From NCBI RefSeq assembly GCF_007785775.2, contig NZ_VNIK02000004.1, forward strand, positions 1 to 64,000: a stretch of DNA of 64,000 nt, in the 5' to 3' direction. Source of the stretch: Flagellimonas hadalis. Its GTDB lineage: Bacteria > Bacteroidota > Bacteroidia > Flavobacteriales > Flavobacteriaceae. Under the pieces are notes generated by a model. It was not told where the DNA came from and ran no database searches. It saw only the letters and a program-made list of their open reading frames with translations. Below, piece by piece: positions 8,021-16,874 of the stretch. Each line of letters starts with the position of its first letter. Within the stretch, counting starts at the first letter, position 1. Made by a program: the position numbers and the translations under genes.

Positions 8021-9675
8021 AGCCCAGGAGGATGCATTTCATCAAACTCCGTTTTCTCTTGAAAGGCCTTGGCCAACAGTAAAATACTGGCTTCGTCGTA
8101 CAAGTTTCCCACAAAGGTCATGCTGGTGGGATGGGTTTTCTTGTCCAGGCCAGTGGGAATGGCGATTACGGGATGTCCCGTCAAGTTGGTGGCCAGCAAT
8201 TGGTCGTTCCCGAACGAAGGCGATATCAGCACGTCATAGTCCTTCATCAATGTGTTCATTTCTTGCATCAACACCTGACGTTGGCGATTGGCCTGTAGGT
8301 ATTCCACAGCAGGGATGAATCGGCTTTGCCTCAAGGAATTGGCCCTGGAACGCTTGTCCTGTTCCACCATCACATCCACTTTTCCCGAACGCACAAGTTC
8401 ATCAAAAAAGGCCCCGGCCTCGGCCCTGAGGATAATGTCAAATCCTCTATAGGGAATGGCTTCGGGCAATTCCACGGCCGTAGGCTCTATTCCCATTTCC
8501 CTTAGAGTTTCAAGGGCCCTCCGCAAGTTGTCGCCGCTTTCCGTGGTATCTTTTTCGATATTCGCTTTGAGATAGGCCACCTTCAAGCTGGTAATATCTT
8601 TTTTCCAATCGACACCAAAGGGGAGGTCGATCGTGGTCAGGTCTTTTTCGTCCTTCCCTTGAATGGCCGCAAAAACAATGGCGCAATCCTCCGCATTCCG
8701 CCCCAATGGCCCCACCTTGTCCATGGACCAGCTCAGGCTCATCACCCCGTGTCGGCTCACCCTTCCATAGGTAGGGCGCAGCCCGGTGACCCCATTTCTG
8801 GTGCTCGGCGATGTGATGGAACCCAAGGTTTCGGTCCCAAGGGCAAAAGGCACCAGTCCCGCCGAAGTGGCCGATCCCGATCCAGCCGATGATCCACTGG
8901 CACCTTGAGTGGTGTCCCACGGATTTTTGGTCTTGCCGCCAAACCACACATCGCCCCGGGCCAAGGCCCCCGAAACGAGTTTCGCGACCAGAATGGCCCC
9001 TGCTTCTTCAAGGCGTTCGATCACGGTGGCAGTTTCATCGATTTCTTGGTCTTTGTAGGGAGCGGCTCCCCAAGTGGTCGGGTATCCGGCAACAGACATC
9101 AGATCTTTGGCGCCATAGGGGATGCCGTGCAAAATGCCTCGGTATTTGCTATTTTTTATCTCATCGTCGGCACGTTTGGCCTGTGCCAAGGCCAGACTAT
9201 CGGTAATGGTGATGCTGCATTGCAGCATGGGTTGGTATTTTTTCAAACGGGCCAAAAAGAACTGGGTAAGCTCGGTGGAGGTGATTTTTTGATGTTTGAT
9301 GAGGGATGCCAATTGCGGTATGGTATAGAAAGCCAACAGGTCATAAGGTTCTGGAATTTCTACATGGTCGGGAATTTCCCAAGTCTGATTTGCCAATTGT
9401 TCTGGCATCTCAAAGCCAAATGGAATGGGATCAAAACGAACTGCAGGAAAAACAGCATTGTCCAATGGATATTTTCGGAGCGAGTCGAACCCTTCCCGGT
9501 TCCTAAGCAAATAAGGATACAAAGTATCGCGTGCCTCTTTCGAAAAATGGATGCCGATCAAACGTTCGGACCTCTTGACATCCCTTTTGGTGAATTCTTG
9601 TTTTGAGGCACAGGAAATCACGAATATCAAGCTCAATAAGCAAAGGAAGGGAGAAATTCTGAGGTGGGTTGGCAT
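8017..9675 (-). CDS. Amidase-signature hydrolase, predicted lipoprotein
   Basis: 552 residues. The signal peptide ends in a lipobox (FVISC-AS), placing it in the periplasm or outer membrane, unlike cytosolic GatA. The amidase-signature core has the catalytic Lys in GIPYGAKDLM, the Ser-rich signature TQGASGSSAGSGS with the cis-Ser, and the nucleophile Ser region LGTETLGSITSPS. The family hydrolyses amides through a Ser-cisSer-Lys triad. There is no GatB/GatC partner, which fits a catabolic amidase, possibly on peptide or amino-acid amides. The natural substrate is unknown. Confidence 0.87.
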   Translation of the reverse strand: MPTHLRISPFLCLLSLIFVISCASKQEFTKRDVKRSERLIGIHFSKEARDTLYPYLLRNREGFDSLRKYPLDNAVFPAVRFDPIPFGFEMPEQLANQTWEIPDHVEIPEPYDLLAFYTIPQLASLIKHQKITSTELTQFFLARLKKYQPMLQCSITITDSLALAQAKRADDEIKNSKYRGILHGIPYGAKDLMSVAGYPTTWGAAPYKDQEIDETATVIERLEEAGAILVAKLVSGALARGDVWFGGKTKNPWDTTQGASGSSAGSGSATSAGLVPFALGTETLGSITSPSTRNGVTGLRPTYGRVSRHGVMSLSWSMDKVGPLGRNAEDCAIVFAAIQGKDEKDLTTIDLPFGVDWKKDITSLKVAYLKANIEKDTTESGDNLRRALETLREMGIEPTAVELPEAIPYRGFDIILRAEAGAFFDELVRSGKVDVMVEQDKRSRANSLRQSRFIPAVEYLQANRQRQVLMQEMNTLMKDYDVLISPSFGNDQLLATNLTGHPVIAIPTGLDKKTHPTSMTFVGNLYDEASILLLAKAFQEKTEFDEMHPPGL

Positions 9676-9722
9676 GTGCGGTCGGTTATGGAGGTATTCA
9701 ATGACCTAAGCTACATTTTTTT

Positions 9723-9730
9723 CAAAAATA
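9723..9730 (-). promoter_or_regulatory. -7 box for the amidase gene
   Basis: The minus strand reads TATTTTTG, a perfect TAnnTTTG, 47 bases before the amidase start. No strong -33 element is visible. The rest of the 279-base gap to the Mrp gene shows no gene. Confidence 0.45.
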
Positions 9731-9903
9731 AGCGATGGATTGCAGCGTATTTCTATCGATAGAGAAGTATTATTTTCAGGTTTGGAGCCACGGAAAATGC
9801 CCAAAAGCACACTAAAACGGGACGAATCCTCACAATATAGAGGCAAGTTGTTCTACCATATTGAAATTCAATGGGCCAACTTCTAAATCTAAGTACAACA
9901 CCG

Positions 9904-9911
9904 TATCTTTG
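9904..9911 (+). promoter_or_regulatory. -7 box that fixes the Mrp start
   Basis: TATCTTTG is a perfect TAnnTTTG. It lies inside the longest possible reading frame (from 9871), so the real start must be downstream; the next in-frame ATG is 9955. A weak TTCT lies 19 bases upstream at 9881-9884. Confidence 0.6.
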
Positions 9912-9954
9912 TAATTTAGAATCAGTACAAACGACTGCATATAAAATTCGGACA

Positions 9955-11094
9955 ATGAAGTTGAAAAAAGCAGATATTCTCAAGGCATTGGAAAAAATTT
10001 CTGCGCCTGGAGATGGTCAAAATATAGTGGAGAGCGGAGCCATCACGAACATTCAAGTGTTCGGGGATGAAGTGGAGGTGGATGTTACCATAAAAAATCC
10101 AAGTCTTCAGGCCAAGAAGAAGACCGAGGTGGAAATTTTGAAATGCATCCACAGAGAAGTCTATGAAAAGGCCAAGATCAAGGTCAACCTAAAGGTTGAT
10201 GCGCCCGCCACACCCAAGGTCAACCAGATCAAGGGGAATCCCATTCCGGGCATACAGAACATCGTGGCCGTGGCTTCGGGCAAAGGAGGTGTGGGTAAAT
10301 CGACCATTACCGCCAATTTGGCCGTCACCTTGGCGAAGATGGGGTTTAAGGTGGGGCTGTTGGATACGGATATCTACGGACCTTCCATGCCCATTATGTT
10401 CGATGTGGCCAATGAGAAACCCTTGTCCATCAATGTGGATGGGAAGGCAAAGATGAAACCCATTGAAAATTATGGGGTAAAACTGTTGTCCATCGGATTT
10501 TTCACCCAGCCCAACCAGGCCGTGATCTGGCGTGGGCCCATGGCTGCCAAGGCCCTCAACCAAATGATCTTTGATGCCCATTGGGGCGAATTGGACTTTT
10601 TGTTGCTGGACCTGCCCCCAGGGACAGGGGACATCCATTTGAGCATTATGCAGTCCTTGCCCGTAACAGGTGCCGTTGTGGTGAGCACACCCCAGGAAAT
10701 TGCCTTGGCCGACGCCCGAAAAGGCGTTGCCATGTTCCAGCAGGAAGCCATAAGCGTGCCGGTTTTGGGTATCGTGGAAAATATGGCCTACTTTACCCCG
10801 GCCGAACTTCCTGACCATAAATACCATATCTTTGGACAAAACGGTGCCAAAAATCTGGCGGAAGACCTCGATGTACCCTTTTTGGGAGAGATTCCGTTGG
10901 TGCAGGGCATCAGGGAAGCAGGTGATGTGGGAAGACCGGCGGCATTGCAGACGGCCACCCCGACCGAGGAAGCTTTTGAGGAACTGACAAGAAACGTGGT
11001 GCAGGAATTGGTGCGACGAAACACCGACCTCCCTCCCACCGAAGCAATAAAGATTACAACAATGGCCGGTTGTGCCGCCGTTAAAAAGAAATGA
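9955..11094 (+). CDS. mrp: Mrp/NBP35-family Fe-S cluster carrier ATPase
   Basis: A 379-residue cytosolic P-loop ATPase (ApbC/Mrp type) that carries or inserts Fe-S clusters. The N-terminal FSCA/DUF59 domain (about 1-85) starts MKLKKADILKALEKI. The MRP domain has the deviant Walker A GKGGVGKSTITANLA, the switch segment DTDIYGPSMP, LLLDLPPGTGD and VENMAYF. The start was moved from 9871 because a promoter box lies between. The C-terminus (MAGCAAVKKK) holds a single Cys; the CxxC of some homologues was not seen. The gene overlaps the NifU-domain gene by four bases, supporting a shared Fe-S role. Confidence 0.92.
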   Translation: MKLKKADILKALEKISAPGDGQNIVESGAITNIQVFGDEVEVDVTIKNPSLQAKKKTEVEILKCIHREVYEKAKIKVNLKVDAPATPKVNQIKGNPIPGIQNIVAVASGKGGVGKSTITANLAVTLAKMGFKVGLLDTDIYGPSMPIMFDVANEKPLSINVDGKAKMKPIENYGVKLLSIGFFTQPNQAVIWRGPMAAKALNQMIFDAHWGELDFLLLDLPPGTGDIHLSIMQSLPVTGAVVVSTPQEIALADARKGVAMFQQEAISVPVLGIVENMAYFTPAELPDHKYHIFGQNGAKNLAEDLDVPFLGEIPLVQGIREAGDVGRPAALQTATPTEEAFEELTRNVVQELVRRNTDLPPTEAIKITTMAGCAAVKKK

Positions 11095-11336
11095 GCATGA
11101 CATCAGAAGAAATAAAAAGCAATGTTGAAAAGGCCTTGGAGGAAATACGACCCTTCCTACAGAGTGATGGGGGCGATATTACCTTGGTCTCGATAGACAA
11201 TGACAACTCCGTAAAAGTTAGACTGGAGGGCAATTGCATAGGCTGTAGCGTCAACCAGATGACCCTGAAGAGCGGTGTGGAGATGACCATTAAGAAATAT
11301 GCGCCCCAAATTGAGGAAGTCATCAATTTGAGCTAA
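11091..11336 (+). CDS. NifU-like C-terminal-domain Fe-S scaffold/carrier
   Basis: An 81-residue stand-alone NifU C-terminal domain. It has the FLQSDGGDITLV core and the cluster-binding GNCIGCSVNQMTLK with CxxC. Such proteins (Nfu type) carry Fe-S clusters to target apoproteins. It is coupled to Mrp upstream and followed by a ferredoxin reductase and ferredoxin, suggesting the clusters are used locally. The start MSMTSEEIKS overlaps the Mrp stop; the second Met (11097) is an equally possible start. Confidence 0.92.
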   Translation: MSMTSEEIKSNVEKALEEIRPFLQSDGGDITLVSIDNDNSVKVRLEGNCIGCSVNQMTLKSGVEMTIKKYAPQIEEVINLS

Positions 11337-11395
11337 CTGATAAAAGTCATTCGTCTTTCCTTTGGTACGCAGTAAGTTGCATGCCATAAAATCCA

Positions 11396-12460
11396 TTGCA
11401 CATGATCAAGACCGACATATTGATAATCGGAGCGGGACCTACGGGTCTTTTTGCCGTTTTTGAAGCAGGCCTGCTCCAATTGAAATGCCATTTGATAGAC
11501 GCATTGCCCCAAGCCGGCGGACAATGTTCCGAGATCTATCCCAAAAAACCCATTTACGATATTCCTGGATTCCCCGAAGTATTGGCGGGGGAGCTGGTGG
11601 ACAATCTTATGGAGCAGATAAGACCCTTTCAGCCCGGTTTTACCTTGGGGGAGCGGGCGGAGACCATTGAAAAATTGGACGATGGCACTTTTGTGGTCAC
11701 CACCAACAAGGGGACCAAGCACCATGCACCCGTAGTTGCCATCGCTGGCGGTCTGGGCAGTTTTGAACCCAGAAAACCTTTGTTGGACAACCTTGCCCAA
11801 TATGAGGACAACGGTGTGGCCTATATGATCAAGGAACCTGAGGTGTATCGCGACAAAAAAGTGCTGATTGCCGGTGGAGGAGATTCGGCCTTGGACTGGT
11901 CCATTTTCTTGACCGATGTGGCCCAAGAGGTTACACTGGTCCACCGAAGGAATGAATTCAGGGGAGCTTTGGACTCTGTGGAAAAAGTTCAGCACCTCAA
12001 GAATCAAGGAAAAATCAAACTGATGACCCCTGCTGAGGTAGTGTCCCTGCATGGGGATGGTAAATTGGAGAAGGTCATGGTGAGGAACACCGATACGGAT
12101 GAAGATACGGAGGTCGCGGTGGACCATTTTATCCCCTTGTTCGGCCTTTCGCCCAAGCTGGGGCCTATCGGCAATTGGGGATTGGAAATCGAAAAAAACG
12201 CCATCAAGGTGGACAATACATTGGATTACCAGACCAATATTCCCGGCATCTATGCCATTGGGGACGTGAATACCTATCCCGGAAAGTTGAAACTGATCCT
12301 TTGTGGATTCCACGAAGCAACATTGATGTGCCAAAGTGCATATCAGCGCATCCATCCCGATAAAAAGTATGTGATGAAATATACCACGGTCGGGGGCGTT
12401 ACAGGTTTTGATGGCAGTAAAAAAGAAGCGCCGAAGGCAGTGGTCAAGGCAATAGATTAA
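11396..12460 (+). CDS. Ferredoxin-NADP+ reductase, thioredoxin-reductase-like type
   Basis: A 354-residue flavoprotein of the TrxR-like FNR family. The FAD-binding motif is IIGAGPTGLFAVFEAG, the NADP-binding motif VLIAGGGDSALDW, with the 2'-phosphate-binding LVHRRNEFRG, and the C-terminal FAD motif GIYAIGDVNTYPGK. The CxxC of true thioredoxin reductases is absent. The next gene encodes a [2Fe-2S] ferredoxin 31 bases downstream, the likely redox partner. Whether the pair reduces Fe-S assembly proteins, a desaturase or another oxygenase cannot be read here. Confidence 0.88.
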   Translation: MHMIKTDILIIGAGPTGLFAVFEAGLLQLKCHLIDALPQAGGQCSEIYPKKPIYDIPGFPEVLAGELVDNLMEQIRPFQPGFTLGERAETIEKLDDGTFVVTTNKGTKHHAPVVAIAGGLGSFEPRKPLLDNLAQYEDNGVAYMIKEPEVYRDKKVLIAGGGDSALDWSIFLTDVAQEVTLVHRRNEFRGALDSVEKVQHLKNQGKIKLMTPAEVVSLHGDGKLEKVMVRNTDTDEDTEVAVDHFIPLFGLSPKLGPIGNWGLEIEKNAIKVDNTLDYQTNIPGIYAIGDVNTYPGKLKLILCGFHEATLMCQSAYQRIHPDKKYVMKYTTVGGVTGFDGSKKEAPKAVVKAID

Positions 12461-12491
12461 ATATTACGTAAAAGTGTCCCCTAGACGGATT

Positions 12492-12824
12492 ATGAGCGAC
12501 ATAAGATTAAAAATAATCGACCGTGATGGCGTTCTGCACGAGGTAGATGCCCCAACAGATATGAACATGAACCTCATGGAAGTGGTTCGATCCTACGAAC
12601 TGGCCCCAGAGGGCACCATAGGAATCTGTGGGGGAATGGCCATGTGCGCCTCTTGCCAATGCTATGTGCTTTCGGACCATCAGCTCCCTGAAAAATCAGA
12701 CGATGAGGACGCCATGTTGGCCGAAGCCTTTTTTGTAAAGGACAACAGCCGACTGGGCTGCCAACTGCACATTACCGAAGACCTCGACGGTCTGGAAGTG
12801 GAGCTGGCCCCTGCCGAGGATTGA
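12492..12824 (+). CDS. [2Fe-2S] ferredoxin, adrenodoxin-type
   Basis: A 110-residue acidic ferredoxin. The cluster ligands are C46, C52, C55 and C90 (Cx5Cx2C plus a distal Cys), the vertebrate/ISC-type spacing. The ATG at 12492 (MSDIRLKIID) was chosen over an upstream GTG because it matches the normal N-terminus. It is probably reduced by the adjacent ferredoxin-NADP reductase. The preceding Mrp and NifU-domain genes suggest a role in Fe-S cluster biogenesis. Confidence 0.9.
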   Translation: MSDIRLKIIDRDGVLHEVDAPTDMNMNLMEVVRSYELAPEGTIGICGGMAMCASCQCYVLSDHQLPEKSDDEDAMLAEAFFVKDNSRLGCQLHITEDLDGLEVELAPAED

Positions 12825-12874
12825 TTCAAAGAGGGCATTGGTCAAATCCAAGAGCGGACAAAGCAACAAAATCC

Positions 12875-12882
12875 TATCTTTA
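12875..12882 (+). promoter_or_regulatory. -7-like box for the TPM-domain gene
   Basis: TATCTTTA has one mismatch to TAnnTTTG, 22 bases before the chosen ATG at 12905. It supports that ATG over the upstream TTG at 12890, which would begin about where transcription starts. Confidence 0.45.
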
Positions 12883-12904
12883 GTCTTTCTTGCTGAACAA
12901 GTTT

Positions 12905-13942
12905 ATGGGGAGGACATTGTTTTTCTATGTTTTGCTGTGGTTCTCGGGATTCTGTTGGGGACAGGACCAGTACCCACAATTGACCGAGATTGTCACGGAC
13001 AATGCCAATATTTTCACTCCGCAAGAACTACAAGGTCTTAGGTCAAAATTGACCCAATTTGAGACTGAAAGCACCAATCAATTGGTGGTATTGACCATTG
13101 ATGATTTGGGCTATGAGACCATTGAGCAATATGCCAACGGGGTCTTTAACCAGAATAAGCTGGGACAGGCTGGCAAGGACAACGGCATTCTTATCCTTTT
13201 TTCAAAGAATGATAGGGAAGTGCGCATTGAGGTCGGCTACGGACTGGAATCTTACATCACGGATGCCGTGGCCTCACGCATCATCCGCAATACCATGATT
13301 CCCAATTTTAAGGAAGAAGCCTATTTTGCCGGAATAGATGGTGCCACGGACCAGATCATCGAGTTTCTCAACAATCCCGAAGCCTTGGCGGAATTCAACA
13401 GGGAAATTGAGGCGGAAGGCGAAATGCCTTGGTGGGGCTACCTGTTGTTCACTCTTTTCCTATCCATTTTTATTGCTGCCGGGGTATTCGTTTTCTACAA
13501 GGGTTATTCGGGTCTGGTGGAAATGTTTCGGGGGATCATGGTCGGGAAATTGGGCCTAGTTCCCGGTTTGTTCATGATTTTCTCCGCACTGTTCATGGTC
13601 GGGTTTGGGTTGGTCTTTATTTTGATGCCACTGTTCTTTCTGAGCATGATCTACGGTTTCAATTTGGATTTTGAAGCCTTGGTCGAGGACATTGGTTGGG
13701 TTTATTATGTTTTTGGCGGATTCTTTTTGCTGACAATCGTTTTGGCCGTGGTGAAGATTTTGATCAAGGGCAAGGAAGATTTCAAGCTTTCTTGGTTCAA
13801 ATCGGACAAAACGTATATGGGCAAGACCTTTTCATCTTCAGGGAGCCATTCGTTCGGGTCAAGCAGTTCCGGGGGAAGTTCCAGTAGTTTTTCCGGCGGT
13901 GGTGGCAGTTCTGGTGGAGGTGGTGCCAGTGGAAGTTGGTAG
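12905..13942 (+). CDS. TPM-domain membrane protein
   Basis: About 345 residues. A signal peptide (LFFYVLLWFSGFCWGQ) leads to a TPM domain (about 25-150; QYPQLTEIVTDNANIFTP, TDDLGYET-like core, GKDNGILILFSKNDREVRIEVGYGLE), which faces the periplasm. Three transmembrane segments follow, then a low-complexity Ser/Gly tail (SSSGGSSSSFSGGGGSSGGG), typical of this family. TPM proteins are linked to photosystem repair in plants and respiratory-complex or membrane quality control in bacteria, but the biochemical role is not settled. Confidence 0.85.
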   Translation: MGRTLFFYVLLWFSGFCWGQDQYPQLTEIVTDNANIFTPQELQGLRSKLTQFETESTNQLVVLTIDDLGYETIEQYANGVFNQNKLGQAGKDNGILILFSKNDREVRIEVGYGLESYITDAVASRIIRNTMIPNFKEEAYFAGIDGATDQIIEFLNNPEALAEFNREIEAEGEMPWWGYLLFTLFLSIFIAAGVFVFYKGYSGLVEMFRGIMVGKLGLVPGLFMIFSALFMVGFGLVFILMPLFFLSMIYGFNLDFEALVEDIGWVYYVFGGFFLLTIVLAVVKILIKGKEDFKLSWFKSDKTYMGKTFSSSGSHSFGSSSSGGSSSSFSGGGGSSGGGGASGSW

Positions 13943-13993
13943 GCAAAGGGAATTCCCGTATTTTCATGGAGATAAAACCAAACCACACCCCAC

Positions 13994-16156
13994 ATGAGGA
14001 CATTACTTCTTGCGATTCTTTTCGTCTTTCTTTCCTGTTCGGAAAAACAGCGGACCGAAGTTGAAAACTGGAAAGCCCAAGCAGCGAACATCACCATCAT
14101 CCGAGACGATTTTGGAGTGCCCCACATTTATGGAAAAACCGATGCAGATGCCGTTTTTGGGTTGTTGTATGCCCAATGTGAGGATGATTTCAATCGTGTG
14201 GAGCAAAATTATATCTGGGCCACGGGCCGATTGGCGGAGGTTGAGGGAGAGGAGGCCCTGTACAGCGATCTGAGGGCCAAACTCTTCATGACAGAGGAGG
14301 AGGCCAAGGCCAATTATGAAAAAAGTCCCGAATGGCTGAAGAAACTCTGCGATGCCTTTGCTGACGGGGTCAACTATTATCTGCACACCCATCCGGATGT
14401 GAAACCCAAACTTTTTACGCGTTTTGAGCCGTGGATGCCCATGTATTTCAGTGAGGGATCTATTGGCGGTGACATTGAACGCATCTCCATCCGAAAAATC
14501 CAAAACTTTTATGAAAGTGGGATGGAAATCCCTGAGATGGAATTGCTCCAACAGAAAAAAGAAGCCGAAATGGTCGAGCCCCAAGGTTCCAATGGCATTG
14601 CCATTTCTGGGAATCTGACCCAATCCGGGAATGCCATGTTGCTCATCAACCCACATACCTCTTTCTATTTTCGGGGCGAAGTGCACGTGATCAGTGCGGA
14701 AGGATTGAATGCCTACGGTGCCGTCACCTGGGGACAGTTTTTTGTATATCAGGGATTCAATGAGAAAACGGGCTGGATGCATACATCGACCTATACTGAT
14801 GTGATGGACGAGTTCAAGGAGACCATTCTAAAGAATGATGGCAAGCTTTTCTACCGATATGGAGAGGAACTGCGGCCAGTGGATTCGAGCACAGTAACAT
14901 TGAAATATAGGGATGGTGAAACCCTGAAAGAGAGGACTTTTCCCGTGTACCGCACCCATCACGGCCCGATCACCCATATTGCGGACGACCAATGGACCGC
15001 TTCGGCCATGATGTGGGAGCCGGTAAAGGCATTGGAACAATCCTATATCCGTACCAAACAGGATGGGTATGATGGTTTTCGAAAAATGATGGACATCCGA
15101 ACCAATTCTTCGAACAATACCGTCTATGCCGATGCAGGGGGCAACATCGCTTATTTCCATGGAAACTTCATCCCGAAGCGCGATACCATTTATGATTATA
15201 CCCAGCCCGTGGACGGCAGTGATCCCAAAACCGATTGGCAGGGACTGCACACGGTGGACGAGAACATTCTGGTGTTGAACCCCGAAAATGGATGGATACA
15301 GAACTGCAATTCGACCCCGTACACCTCGGCCTTGGAATACAGTCCCAAAAAGGAGGATTATCCCAACTATATGTCCAAAGATGAAGAAAATTTTAGGGGG
15401 GTCCATGCCATTGAATTGTTGACAGGGCGTAGCGGTTATACCTTGGACAGCCTTATCCAATTGGCCCACGACCCTTATTTACCTGCTTTTGAAGCATTGA
15501 TTCCTGGTCTGGTACGTGCGTATGATGCCCAACCAAGGCCAGAACTGAAAGAGGCTATAGAGGTTATGCGGAATTGGGATTTTACCACTTCAAAGGAATC
15601 TGTGGCGATGACATTGGCCCATTATTATGGAACAATGAGCTATTCCAAAGCAGTGAGGCCCGAAGGTCTTTCAGGTATGGAACTTGTGGAATATTGGGGC
15701 GCAGCTTCCCCAAATTCAGAAAAACTCGACCTGTTCCAAGAAACCTTAGATCGGTTGACCGATGATTTCGGCACTTGGAAAATGCCTTGGGGTGAAGTGA
15801 ACCGCTACCAACGCTTGAACGGGGATATCCGCCAACCTTTTGACGATGCCAAGCCCAGTATTCCCATTGGTTTTGCAAGCGGCAATTGGGGGGCATTGGC
15901 GGCCTATGGCGCACGGTACGACAACGGTACCAAAAAGATGTATGGAACCCGCGGCAACAGTTTTGTGGCCGTGGTGGAATTCGGGGACAAAGTAAGGGCC
16001 AAGACGATACTTGCCGGGGGGCAGAGTGGAAATCCCGATTCACCTCATTTCAATGACCAAGCACAGCGCTATGCGGACATGGAATTCAAGGATGCGGCGT
16101 ATTATAAGGAAGATGTATTGGAGCGGGCCCAACGGACATACAGGCCCGGACAGTGA
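13994..16156 (+). CDS. Penicillin-acylase-family (S45) Ntn hydrolase, lipoprotein
   Basis: 720 residues. The signal peptide ends in a lipobox (LFVFLSC-S). The alpha segment begins ITIIRDDFGVPHIYGKTDADA, diagnostic for the acylase family. The autoproteolytic nucleophile is S199 in EPQGSNGIAISG, which becomes the N-terminus of the beta chain; AMLLINPHTSF follows as usual. The beta chain carries the NSSNNTVYADAGGNIAYFHG segment. Relatives cleave beta-lactam side chains, N-acyl homoserine lactones or N-acyl amino acids. The substrate is undetermined; quorum quenching is one possibility. Confidence 0.9.
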   Translation: MRTLLLAILFVFLSCSEKQRTEVENWKAQAANITIIRDDFGVPHIYGKTDADAVFGLLYAQCEDDFNRVEQNYIWATGRLAEVEGEEALYSDLRAKLFMTEEEAKANYEKSPEWLKKLCDAFADGVNYYLHTHPDVKPKLFTRFEPWMPMYFSEGSIGGDIERISIRKIQNFYESGMEIPEMELLQQKKEAEMVEPQGSNGIAISGNLTQSGNAMLLINPHTSFYFRGEVHVISAEGLNAYGAVTWGQFFVYQGFNEKTGWMHTSTYTDVMDEFKETILKNDGKLFYRYGEELRPVDSSTVTLKYRDGETLKERTFPVYRTHHGPITHIADDQWTASAMMWEPVKALEQSYIRTKQDGYDGFRKMMDIRTNSSNNTVYADAGGNIAYFHGNFIPKRDTIYDYTQPVDGSDPKTDWQGLHTVDENILVLNPENGWIQNCNSTPYTSALEYSPKKEDYPNYMSKDEENFRGVHAIELLTGRSGYTLDSLIQLAHDPYLPAFEALIPGLVRAYDAQPRPELKEAIEVMRNWDFTTSKESVAMTLAHYYGTMSYSKAVRPEGLSGMELVEYWGAASPNSEKLDLFQETLDRLTDDFGTWKMPWGEVNRYQRLNGDIRQPFDDAKPSIPIGFASGNWGALAAYGARYDNGTKKMYGTRGNSFVAVVEFGDKVRAKTILAGGQSGNPDSPHFNDQAQRYADMEFKDAAYYKEDVLERAQRTYRPGQ

Positions 16157-16798
16157 TCATTCATCTTCTTTGACGATGATCAAACTTGCTTTGGAACCGG
16201 TGGAAAGGTTCCATCGGTTGTTGTGGATGACCTCACCTTTGTCATCGGTCACCACCACTTGGGCCGTGTTGGGTCCGGACGAACCTTGGTTCAAGGCTTC
16301 GAACTCGACGCGGTTGAAACCTGGGACCAAATCAAGATTTATGCCCCTGAAGGTTCCCGATAGCAGAAGGTTATGCTCCACCACCTCTCCGTTCACGTAG
16401 ATTTTGATGCGGTCGCCATCCACATATTCGTGGTCCCTTGCCACAATGCCCACAAACTTGGCATTGGTCTTGAAATCGCCCAGATATTGATCGCCAAAGT
16501 GTTCGTTGCTCCCTTTTTCCTTCTTTTCCCCGACCTTAGGGTCGATGACCAAATCGTGGCCTGCCTGCAACAATTCCCGATCGGGCAACATTTGGATGCC
16601 AGGTTTCTCATTTTTGGAAGTAAGGTTCTCGTCCAATACGGAAGGCATTCGGAGCGATGTACCTTGATTGCTGGCCTTGATGTCGAGGTCGTTCTTCTCG
16701 CCGATCTTTAACGGACGGGTAGTGGGCAGATCGCCCTGCGCGAACAAGGGAGCCGTAGAGAGGAACATACCCAGTAGAACAAAAAATAGCTTCTTCAT
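16157..16798 (-). CDS. Secreted protein of unknown function
   Basis: 213 residues from MKKLFFVLLGMFL, a clear Sec signal peptide ending ...APLFAQ. A longer frame to 16885 exists, but its extra 29 residues look like upstream leader. The body has no motif I recognise. The C-terminal half (KFVGIVARDHEYVDGDRIKIYVNGEVVE, GTFRGINLDLVPGFNRVEFEALN) reads as a beta-sandwich-like domain. It directly abuts the stop of the convergent acylase gene. It probably acts in the periplasm or at the surface. Similar sequences are, to my knowledge, widespread uncharacterised proteins in flavobacteria. Confidence 0.75.
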   Translation of the reverse strand: MKKLFFVLLGMFLSTAPLFAQGDLPTTRPLKIGEKNDLDIKASNQGTSLRMPSVLDENLTSKNEKPGIQMLPDRELLQAGHDLVIDPKVGEKKEKGSNEHFGDQYLGDFKTNAKFVGIVARDHEYVDGDRIKIYVNGEVVEHNLLLSGTFRGINLDLVPGFNRVEFEALNQGSSGPNTAQVVVTDDKGEVIHNNRWNLSTGSKASLIIVKEDE

Positions 16799-16874
16799 GG
16801 CAAGATGGAACAATTTGGCACAAATAAAAGTAACAAATACCTTGCCATGAAGATGATAAATTGAAGTTAAATCG

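Noticed and set aside
9753..9983. 76-codon frame in the amidase-Mrp gap
   Set aside because: It runs through the Mrp promoter and start codon on the opposite strand and has no signal, motif or promoter of its own.
10189..11103. 304-codon open frame antisense to the Mrp gene
   Set aside because: It lies wholly opposite a clear ATPase gene, its translation (His/Gly-rich, no domain) looks like a codon-bias shadow, and it has no promoter.
11333..12355. 340-codon open frame antisense to the ferredoxin reductase gene
   Set aside because: Same reason: full overlap with a motif-complete flavoprotein gene and no recognisable protein features.
13947..13960. GGGAATTCCC palindrome after the TPM gene as a terminator
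   Set aside because: No loop and no T run; the next gene begins within 52 bases, so read-through is as likely.
14003..14782. 259-codon open frame antisense to the acylase gene
   Set aside because: Overlaps the signal peptide and catalytic alpha segment of a convincing acylase; no independent support.
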